A DNA stretch of 5,337 nucleotides from RGIG8306 sp964426655 (lineage in GTDB: Bacteria > Bacillota > Clostridia > Lachnospirales > Lachnospiraceae): contig CAYRQT010000078.1 in assembly GCA_964426655.1 (NCBI GenBank), forward strand, positions 1 to 5,337. The letters run 5' to 3'. A model generated the notes under the pieces. The model saw only the letters and a program-made list of their open reading frames with translations, ran no database searches and was not told where the DNA came from. Made by a program: the position numbers and the translations under genes. This document shows positions 1-4,641 of this stretch, piece after piece. Position 1 is the first letter of the stretch, and each line of letters opens with the position of its first letter.

Positions 1-683
1 TGGCCGTATTTGGCATTGGGGGCGTGGGGGGCTATACCGTGGAGGCCCTGGCCAGAAGCGGCGTGGGGACCCTGGACCTCATTGATGATGATAAGGTCTG
101 CCTGACCAATCTGAACCGTCAGCTGCACGCCACCCGCAGCACCGTGGGGAAATACAAGGTGGAGGTGGCCAAAGCCCGCATCCTGGACATTAACCCCAAA
201 GCAGTGGTGAACACCTACCAGACTTTTTACATGCCGGATACTGCCGATCAGTTTGATTTCACCCAATACGATTATGTGGTGGATGCCATTGACACCGTCA
301 CCGGGAAAATTGCCCTGGTGATGCAGGCCCAGGCCGCCGGTACCCCCATTATCAGCTCCATGGGCGCCGGCAACAAAATGGATCCCACTGCTTTTCGGGT
401 AACGGACATCTACAAAACGTCCATTTGCCCCCTAGCCAAGGTGATGCGCCGGGAATTAAAAAAACGGGGCGTCAAAAAGCTGAAGGTGGTCTATTCTCAG
501 GAAATGCCCATTAAGCCGGTGGAAGATATGGCCATCAGCTGCAGGCAGCACTGCATCTGCCCGCCGGGAACGGCTAGAAAGTGCACCCAGAGACGCCAGA
601 TTCCGGGGAGCAATGCCTTTGTGCCTTCCGTGGTGGGCCTGATCATCGGGGGAGAAGTGGTAAAGGATCTGATTCAGAAGTAA
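1..683 (+). CDS. tcdA: tRNA threonylcarbamoyladenosine dehydratase TcdA (5'-truncated by window edge)
   Basis: This is a ThiF/MoeB/HesA-fold, E1-like enzyme. TcdA (CsdL/YgdL) uses ATP to dehydrate and cyclise t6A to ct6A at position 37 of ANN-decoding tRNAs in the cytoplasm. The frame is already open at base 3 and reads AVFGIGGVGGYTVEAL, so the nucleotide-binding GxGxxG loop lies upstream of the GTG at 24. That GTG is therefore not the start; roughly 20-30 N-terminal residues lie outside the window. Next come LIDDDKVCLTNLNRQ (the E1-like Asp and RQ signature), VVDAIDT, then ISSMGAGNKMDPT, which is typical of the TcdA branch rather than of ThiF or MoeB. The C-terminus has a Cys-rich stretch (SCRQHCICPPGTARKC) followed by RRQIPGSNAFVPSVVGL, both usual in Firmicutes homologues. 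The stop is 18 bp before rlmD on the same strand, so the two are probably co-transcribed. Gene identity is secure; the substrate follows from family knowledge. Confidence 0.93.
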   Translation, partial: AVFGIGGVGGYTVEALARSGVGTLDLIDDDKVCLTNLNRQLHATRSTVGKYKVEVAKARILDINPKAVVNTYQTFYMPDTADQFDFTQYDYVVDAIDTVTGKIALVMQAQAAGTPIISSMGAGNKMDPTAFRVTDIYKTSICPLAKVMRRELKKRGVKKLKVVYSQEMPIKPVEDMAISCRQHCICPPGTARKCTQRRQIPGSNAFVPSVVGLIIGGEVVKDLIQK

Positions 684-690
684 GAAATTA

Positions 691-696
691 AAGGAG
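691..696 (+). promoter_or_regulatory. Ribosome binding site of rlmD
   Basis: AAGGAG lies 5 nt before the ATG at 702, which fixes that start. It falls within the 18-bp gap after the tcdA stop, and no separate promoter is visible there. Confidence 0.8.
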
Positions 697-701
697 ATGG
701 C

Positions 702-2083
702 ATGAAAAAAGGAGAAATATACCAGGGAACGGTGCAGCAGGTGCATTTTCCCAACAAGGGGGAGCTGTTGTGTGAGGGAGAACGGGTCATCGTGAAAAAC
801 ACCATCCCCGGGCAGGGCATATCCTTTCGCCTGCAGAAAAAAAGAAAGGGAAAATGGGAGGGACAGGCTCTTGCTGTGCTGACCCCCTCGCCCTTGGAAA
901 CCAGGCCGCCGGTCTGTTCGGTATTTGGCGCCTGCGGAGGCTGCCATTATCAGACCATGGCCTATGAGGCCCAGCTGGACATGAAAAAGGGACAGGTGAA
1001 AGCCATTCTGGATGGCGTCATCCCTGCCCCTTATCTTTTTGAAGGCATTTTAGGAAGCCCCACCGAATGGGACTACCGCAATAAAATGGAATTTTCCTTT
1101 GGAGATGCCCAAAAGGATGGCCCCCTGACCCTGGGCCTTCATAAAAGGGGCAGCTTTTACGATGTGCTGGATACCCCGGACTGCGCCATAGCCGACAGCG
1201 ATTTCCGCCAGATTCTGCAGACGACCCTGGCCTTTGCCCGGAAAACGGGACTGACCTATTACCATAGGATGAGCCATACCGGTTATTTCCGGCATCTGCT
1301 TNNNNNNNNNNGCGAAAAGGCAAAAAAACAGGGGAAATTCTCATTAATCTGGTAACCACCAGCCAAGGAGATGGTAATTCTGCCTTTTTTGCCCCTCTTC
1401 TGAATGATTTATTGAGCCTTCCCCTGGAAGACCGCATTCGGGGCATCCTGCACACCACCAACGATGCCATGGGAGATGTGGTTCAGGCAGACCGCTTGGA
1501 CATCCTGTATGGAGAAGACTATTTTTATGAAGAAATCCTGGGCCTTCGCTTTAAAATCTCTCCCTTTTCCTTCTTCCAGACCAATTCCCTGGGAGCAGAG
1601 GTGCTCTACCAGAAAGCCCGGGAATATGTGGGAGATACGGCCAATAAACGGATCTTTGACTTATACAGCGGCACCGGCACCATTGCCCAGCTGCTGGCCC
1701 CAGTGGCAGCCCATGTGGCAGGGGTGGAAATTGTGGCAGAAGCCGTGGAGGCGGCAAAGAAAAATGCGGCAGCCAACGGCTTGGACAACTGTGAATTTCT
1801 GGCAGGAGATGTGCTAAAGGTGCTGGATGGCCTGACAGAGCTGCCGGATCTGATTGTGGTGGACCCCCCAAGAGAAGGCCTCCATCCCAAAGCCCTGGAG
1901 AAAATTGCAGCCTATCAGGTGGAACGGCTGGTGTATATTTCCTGCAAGCCCACCTCCCTGGCCAGGGACCTGGTGCTGCTGCAGGAAAGAGGGTACCGGG
2001 TGGAGAAAGCCTGTGGGGTGGACATGTTTCCGGGGACGGTGCATGTTGAGTGCGTAGTATTGATGTCAAGGGCGAAAGAGTGA
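702..2083 (+). CDS. rlmD: 23S rRNA (uracil-C5)-methyltransferase RlmD/RumA, interrupted by an assembly gap
   Basis: This SAM-dependent enzyme makes m5U in 23S rRNA: U1939 in E. coli RlmD, while some Firmicutes RlmCD enzymes also modify U747. Residues 1-60 form a TRAM-like RNA-binding domain. C72-x5-C78-x2-C81 plus C161 match the four ligands of the RumA [4Fe-4S] cluster. After the gap come FSFFQTN (SAM-contacting Gln), FDLYSGTGTIAQL (SAM motif I, about residue 316), VVDPPREGLHP (motif IV) and YISCKPTSLARDL, whose Cys is the catalytic nucleophile, followed by the usual C-terminal VHVECVVL. Bases 1302-1311 are N. The frame before the gap would stop at 1355. The frame after it is open from 1313 with RKGKKTGEILINLVTTSQ, the expected family continuation. 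One codon (NNG, probably Val) in place of the gap restores a protein of about 457 residues, normal for the family. I treat this as one intact gene, not a pseudogene. Confidence 0.93.
1302..1311. other. Assembly gap (10 N) inside rlmD
   Basis: Ten Ns separate ...YFRHLL from RKGKKTGE.... A gap of 10 breaks the reading frame, while 2 (or 5, 8, 11) keeps it. RumA homologues have exactly one residue between these two segments, so the length is probably a placeholder and the true number of missing bases is most likely 2. Confidence 0.9.
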
Positions 2084-2087
2084 TAGT

Positions 2088-2121
2088 GTGGAAAAGCCTT
2101 GTAAATCAAGGCTTTTCGCAC
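2088..2121 (+). terminator. Rho-independent terminator of the tcdA-rlmD transcript
   Basis: GAAAAGCCTTG (2091-2101) pairs perfectly over 11 bp with CAAGGCTTTTC (2107-2117) around a 5-nt loop TAAAT. GTG (2088-2090) and CAC (2119-2121) extend the stem across one bulged G. It begins 4 nt after the rlmD stop. The T-run lies in the 3' arm opposite an A-run rather than after the stem, as in many bidirectional terminators. Confidence 0.8.
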
Positions 2122-2442
2122 ATATGGGTATGAAACCCTTCATCTGAAAACGAGATTTTTTCACTTCGCGGAAACAAGTCAATAAAGGCCATATTCGATA
2201 GTTAAGTGGTCAGGTTGGATGTCAGTGCCTTGTGAGTGTACAGGTTAGATGTCAGCCCTTGCGAGTGGACGATTTAGATGTTTTTTCGGTTTTTTTTGAG
2301 GTTGTGTGGTCGGATTGGATGTTGTAATAAATTAGTTTGTTTTTAGCAATCTACTTTCTATGGAGATATCCGAAGATAGTAAATCTTTTGTTGCTGCTGA
2401 CGAGCACCGAAACGTAATTATACCTGAATCAAATGCGTTTGA
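2122..2442. other. Gene-free accessory stretch between convergent units
   Basis: Convergent rlmD and flavodoxin operons flank this stretch. I see no credible gene. The longest coding-like piece is a 28-codon frame from an ATG at 2360 with no ribosome site. It holds four degenerate direct repeats (2206-2322), T-rich runs near 2281-2298, and a 7-bp hairpin overlapping the flavodoxin stop. Composition becomes clearly more AT-rich here than in tcdA-rlmD, so the stretch may be a junction between backbone and acquired DNA. Confidence 0.6.
2206..2322 (+). repeat. Four degenerate direct repeats, possible IS21-type element end
   Basis: Four copies share the pattern GTGGTCAGGTTGGATGT: 2206-2222, 2236-2252 (GTGTACAGGTTAGATGT), 2265-2281 (GTGGACGATTTAGATGT) and 2306-2322 (GTGGTCGGATTGGATGT). 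The first two also share a following CAG. Start-to-start spacing is 30, 29 and 41 bp. All copies have the same orientation. Several spaced repeats of about 20 bp near one end are a known property of IS21-family elements, where they serve as transposase sites. No istA or istB is present, so this would be a solo end or relic. The repeats are directly visible; the IS21 assignment is inference. They could instead be binding sites for an unknown protein. Confidence 0.55.
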
Positions 2443-2444
2443 TT
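2427..2444. repeat. Small hairpin over the flavodoxin stop codon
   Basis: AATCAAA (2427-2433) and TTTGATT (2438-2444) form a 7-bp AT-rich stem with loop TGCG. The flavodoxin stop (TTA on plus, 2443-2445) lies in the arm. No T-tract follows on either strand, so it is at best a weak terminator or 3'-end stabiliser for the minus-strand operon. Confidence 0.35.
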
Positions 2445-2925
2445 AGACAGTCAGAAGATCATTTGCCCATCTGACAGCTTTGATATAACTGTCCTCCAGA
2501 TTTTTTTTAGGTTCAACAAAGGCTGTTTCACCGATAAATTTATTTCCCGGAAGCGCTGCCTTCAACTTTGCAAAGCACTTTTCGGCTCCATTTCCTCCGT
2601 GGCTGGCAAACAGTGCTATCCTTTTGTCCTGAATCTTATACTGCCTAATAAAACTCTTTATTGGCGGTGTATATGATCCCGCCCAGACCGGCGTTCCTAT
2701 TAATATTGTTTCATACTGGTTCAAATCAATACTATTGTTTGTCAGCTTCGGCTTCTCACCGAAAATAACACTCTTTCCTCCCCAGAAGTACTTTAAAAAT
2801 CCCTCTGTTGGGTACTTTTTGCTCGTTTTTAACTCAATAATATCTGCGTTTATTGTTTCAGCAATCTTTTGTGCAATGAGTTTTGTGTTGCCGTCAAATG
2901 AAAAATATACAATTAAAGTGTTCAT
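2443..2925 (-). CDS. Small flavodoxin-family protein
   Basis: This is a 160-residue flavodoxin-fold protein, the normal size for a short-chain flavodoxin, presumably cytosolic and binding FMN as an electron carrier or FMN-dependent reductase. The N-terminal strand MNTLIVYFS runs into the phosphate loop S9-F-D-G-N-T14, a variant of the usual (S/T)xTGNT. IGTPVWAGSYTPPIKSF (about 76-92) is the second FMN-contacting loop with an aromatic W81. LFASHGGNGAEKCF (105-118) is the third strand-loop characteristic of this subgroup. I chose the ATG at 2925 over the upstream TTG at 2940 because GAGGAG lies 7 nt before it and the TTG would be inside the ribosome site. It is the last gene of a PadR/Fe-S/flavodoxin operon, 39 bp after the Fe-S gene, and so is a plausible electron partner for it. 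The physiological acceptor is unknown. Confidence 0.88.
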   Translation of the reverse strand: MNTLIVYFSFDGNTKLIAQKIAETINADIIELKTSKKYPTEGFLKYFWGGKSVIFGEKPKLTNNSIDLNQYETILIGTPVWAGSYTPPIKSFIRQYKIQDKRIALFASHGGNGAEKCFAKLKAALPGNKFIGETAFVEPKKNLEDSYIKAVRWANDLLTV

Positions 2926-2932
2926 ACTCGTT

Positions 2933-2938
2933 CTCCTC
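2933..2938 (-). promoter_or_regulatory. Ribosome binding site of the flavodoxin gene
   Basis: GAGGAG on the minus strand sits 7 nt before the ATG at 2925. It excludes the in-frame TTG at 2940, which overlaps it. Confidence 0.8.
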
Positions 2939-2964
2939 AATATTATTATACATATACTTTATCG

Positions 2965-3672
2965 CTATTTCTGACATATTCCAAAGCTAATTGCTTTCTT
3001 AGGACATTCATCGACACATTGGAGGCAGTTAATACATTCTGTCGAATCGGCGCTTCCTGATTTAACCATCTCAGCTATGTTAAGGCCCATAGGACAGTTT
3101 CTGTTGCATTTTCCACAGGAAACGCAGTCGTCTGGTTTTGCTTTAAGCCTGAATCTTGGGATGTGAAGAAGGTCTGCCAGCATTTCCCCGATTACCATGA
3201 ACGGAGCCATCCAGCAAAGACTGTGACACATTCCGCGTCTGCCAGTCAGAAGTGTGAACAAGTAGATTACAGACATAACAATTGCATAGATGATAATATA
3301 CCGCACATTAAAATCTACAAAATACAAAAAATTTCCTTTGAGTGGTCTGTTATGTATCCATAAAAACACAACAAACGAAAACCAAACCGCCCATATAATG
3401 TATTTAGAGAGGTTTTTCCATTTACTGTTCCAGTGATGGTTATTGGCATCGGAAACGTAGTCCTGTACCGCTCCTCCGGGGCAAAACCAGCCGCAAAACA
3501 GACGGCTGCCAACGATTGAGAACAGCAGGAGCAGTCCAAAAATCATTGCGCTTCCATTCAACATGCCATTTGCAGCAGATAAAATAATCACCATAGGCGA
3601 TAAAAAGAAAAATGTAATCGGAAACATCAGCACAGAAAAAGCTAAAATGCCTTTACGAACCCGTTGCCTCAT
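2965..3672 (-). CDS. Membrane-bound 4Fe-4S protein, NapH/NosR-like
   Basis: This 235-residue polytopic inner-membrane protein has a cytoplasmic ferredoxin-like tail. After a basic start (MRQRVRKG), about five hydrophobic segments appear at residues 8-33, 41-57, 90-106, 123-142 and 153-170. C60-x3-C64-P (FCGWFCPGG) and C149-x3-C153 are the paired membrane-flanking cysteine motifs of the NapH/NosR/RdxA group. The tail has two [4Fe-4S] motifs, C183-x2-C-x2-C-x3-C193-P and C213-x2-C-x2-C-x3-C223-P. NapH and NosR family proteins move electrons between a membrane carrier and a soluble partner; no catalytic reductase is encoded here, so the exact role is open. The ATG overlaps the PadR stop by one base (TAATG), and AAGGAG lies 10 nt upstream, indicating translational coupling. 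The flavodoxin gene follows after 39 bp. Electron exchange between the two is my inference. Confidence 0.88.
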   Translation of the reverse strand: MRQRVRKGILAFSVLMFPITFFFLSPMVIILSAANGMLNGSAMIFGLLLLFSIVGSRLFCGWFCPGGAVQDYVSDANNHHWNSKWKNLSKYIIWAVWFSFVVFLWIHNRPLKGNFLYFVDFNVRYIIIYAIVMSVIYLFTLLTGRRGMCHSLCWMAPFMVIGEMLADLLHIPRFRLKAKPDDCVSCGKCNRNCPMGLNIAEMVKSGSADSTECINCLQCVDECPKKAISFGICQK

Positions 3673-4235
3673 TACAAATCAGCTCCTTTCTCTGTAATTA
3701 TTCTCTTAGCCTGGGCTGCCCAATCTCTCATTGCGGAATAGATGTAAACACCACACAGTGCAGTCAGCTGGCTATAGTTGCAGTCCGTACCCTGCTCTTT
3801 GAGTTGGTCAAAAAGCTCGATATAACCATTCATCTCCTTGATCAGCTTTTCATTTCTCCTGATACAATCATCCAGATGCCCGAGCAGTACCTCCGGCTCA
3901 GTATTCTCGCCGAAGGAAACCTTAAGAAGTATTTCATATCTGAGTTTCTCGATCTCAGGCTCCTCGCGCAGCCAATCCGAAAGCTCTTTCCTGCCGGCGT
4001 CAGTTATGCTGTATACTATCTGTCCGCGACCGTTTCCGGTTTCCGCATTGTCGGAACTAACGGCTAACCCCTCGGTAACCAGTTTCTTGAGTGTAGGGTA
4101 TATCTGACCGTAACTCTCCTGCCAGAAATGACTATATTCCTGCTCAATCCATTTTTTAATTGAATAGCCGGTTTGCGGCATACGCGCCAGCATTCCCAGT
4201 ACTACATATTTCGATTTTCCTGTATTTTCTTTTAT
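3672..4235 (-). CDS. PadR-family transcriptional regulator, probable ATA start
   Basis: This is a winged-helix PadR regulator, likely a dimeric repressor of its own operon. From the upstream start it has 187 residues. SKYVVLGMLARMPQTGYSIK (8-27) is helix 1 and the turn into helix 2, SYGQIYPTLKKLVTEGL the recognition helix, and VYSITDAGRKELSDWL the wing and following helix. The rest is a helical dimerisation tail of the Vir_act_alpha_C type. The first ATG in frame is at 4193, but starting there removes most of helix 1 and leaves no good ribosome site. The frame is open upstream and family-like (KENTGKSKYVVLG) back to an ATA at 4235, placed 7 nt after AGGAGG. No ATG, GTG or TTG lies between. 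ATA initiation, or a recent ATG-to-ATA change, is therefore likely; the conservative start is 4193. The stop overlaps the ATG of the Fe-S gene. Confidence 0.85.
   Translation of the reverse strand: MKENTGKSKYVVLGMLARMPQTGYSIKKWIEQEYSHFWQESYGQIYPTLKKLVTEGLAVSSDNAETGNGRGQIVYSITDAGRKELSDWLREEPEIEKLRYEILLKVSFGENTEPEVLLGHLDDCIRRNEKLIKEMNGYIELFDQLKEQGTDCNYSQLTALCGVYIYSAMRDWAAQAKRIITEKGADL
3683..3688 (-). promoter_or_regulatory. Ribosome binding site of the Fe-S protein gene, inside padR
   Basis: AAGGAG on the minus strand lies in the last codons of the PadR gene, 10 nt before the ATG at 3672. Together with the TAATG overlap it supports coupled translation. Confidence 0.7.
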
Positions 4236-4240
4236 ATGTA

Positions 4241-4248
4241 CCCCTCCT
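4241..4248 (-). promoter_or_regulatory. Strong Shine-Dalgarno that places the PadR start at ATA
   Basis: AGGAGGGG on the minus strand is a near-perfect anti-16S match. The normal start distance after AGGAGG falls on ATA at 4235 (7 nt). It is about 50 nt from the ATG at 4193, too far to serve it. A conserved strong site facing a non-ATG codon suggests a substituted start codon. Confidence 0.7.
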
Positions 4249-4257
4249 GTGTATTTA

Positions 4258-4289
4258 ATATATCATAAAGATATATCATTATGATATAT
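4258..4289. promoter_or_regulatory. Putative PadR operator: palindrome plus extra half-site
   Basis: On the plus strand, ATATATCAT (4271-4279), T (4280) and ATGATATAT (4281-4289) form a perfect 9+1+9 palindrome. A third copy of ATATATCAT lies at 4258-4266, 13 bp away in direct orientation. The palindrome fills the spacer and reaches into the -10 of the operon promoter, where a bound repressor would block RNA polymerase. PadR proteins commonly bind short AT-rich inverted repeats near their own promoter. Binding by this PadR is inferred. Confidence 0.7.
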
Positions 4290-4296
4290 TTGTCAA
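4268..4296 (-). promoter_or_regulatory. Sigma-A type promoter of the PadR/Fe-S/flavodoxin operon
   Basis: On the minus strand, TTGACA (4296-4291) is a consensus -35. At 17 bp spacing follows TATCTT (4273-4268) as -10; TATATC at 15 bp is an alternative. Transcription would start near 4260, about 12 nt before the Shine-Dalgarno, giving a short leader. The operator lies across the spacer. Confidence 0.7.
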
Positions 4297-4350
4297 GTAT
4301 TCATCAAGAAAAATATGCAAGCCATGAAAAAATAAATGAGATCAGAATTC

Positions 4351-4641
4351 TCAGTCACCTAATATGATCCAGTGCTCTCCGTCATAATCCTCAACCTCAT
4401 CGGTTCTGACATTCTGTTTGAAATAGATTGTAAGTAATTGCTTGATGTTCTTCTTATCAACACGTGTTGTAGAAAATCCTTGTTCACGCAAGGTTTTTTC
4501 AAAGTTAATTGTAAAATGAAGTTGGACAGCTGAAGAAAAAATCCATAGTGATTGAACCTTGTTGTAGAATAAGGTCGTAACACACCAATCTACAATGAAA
4601 CAATCACTATGGACAGCCTTGATAATACCACATATATTGAG
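4351..4641 (-). pseudogene. Unidentified open frame ending in a coding-like C-terminus (gene remnant)
   Basis: Directly after the recombinase TAA, the same minus-strand frame is open for 96 codons to a TGA at 4353-4351, with no ATG or GTG. The only start-like codon is a TTG near 4490 without a ribosome site. The last 50 or so residues look like a real protein tail: EKTLREQGFSTTRVDKKNIK, then QLLTIYFKQNVRTDEVED and YDGEHWIILGD, with ordinary charged/hydrophobic spacing and an acidic end. I do not recognise the family. The 5' part runs through the palindrome at 4543-4612 and probably is not coding. The best reading is the 3' end of a gene whose beginning was cut off by insertion of other DNA. 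A 74-residue ATG-started frame overlaps it in another register (4583-4359) but reads less like a protein. Confidence 0.35.
4543..4612. repeat. 70-bp interrupted palindrome with T-tract: recombinase terminator or IS relic
   Basis: CCATAGTGATTG (4543-4554) and CAATCACTATGG (4601-4612) are perfect 12-bp inverted arms. Inside, TTGTAGA (4562-4568) and TCTACAA (4589-4595) add a 7-bp inner stem with a 20-nt loop. On the minus strand the structure starts 29 nt after the recombinase stop and is followed by ATTTTTTC (4542-4535), so it can act as a terminator for the recombinase transcript. The arms are longer and less GC-rich than usual, and TGGACAGC occurs twice around it (4523-4530 and 4610-4617), so an insertion-element end is an alternative. 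Confidence 0.55.

Noticed and set aside
24..26. GTG at 24 as the start of the first gene
   Set aside because: The frame is open to the left edge and encodes the start of the GxGxxG loop (AVFGIGGVGG), essential to the family, so the gene begins outside the window.
456..947. 163-codon minus-strand frame
   Set aside because: It is antisense to tcdA and rlmD, is rich in low-complexity Ser/Leu/His runs, and has no ribosome site or recognisable motif.
1018..1470. Minus-strand frames across the N gap (also 1050-1295)
   Set aside because: They are shadows of rlmD; one even crosses the Ns. No family features are present.
1551..2121. Several frames on both strands opposite or overlapping rlmD's 3' half
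   Set aside because: All overlap the strongly supported methyltransferase domain and have Pro/Trp-rich, non-protein-like translations.
2206..2322. CRISPR array
   Set aside because: The repeats are only about 17 bp, degenerate and unequally spaced with 12-24 bp spacers, and no cas gene is present.
2360..2446. 28-codon plus-strand ORF (MEISEDSKSFVAADEHRN...)
   Set aside because: There is no ribosome site (upstream is CTACTTTCT), it is very short, and it overlaps the convergent flavodoxin stop. A gene relic cannot be excluded but is not supported.
2735..2974. 79-codon hydrophobic plus-strand ORF
   Set aside because: It is antisense to the flavodoxin N-terminus and the intergenic gap. Its hydrophobicity comes from T-rich complement, and there is no ribosome site.
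3163..3363. Plus-strand ORF within the Fe-S protein gene (also 3315-3539 minus)
   Set aside because: These are shadow frames of a gene with clear cysteine motifs and membrane segments.
3804..4107. Two overlapping plus-strand ORFs opposite padR
   Set aside because: They are antisense to a well-supported PadR coding sequence and have no ribosome sites.
4359..4583. 74-codon minus-strand ORF starting at an ATG
   Set aside because: It starts inside the palindrome loop, lacks a ribosome site, and its register is less protein-like than the overlapping frame ending at 4351.
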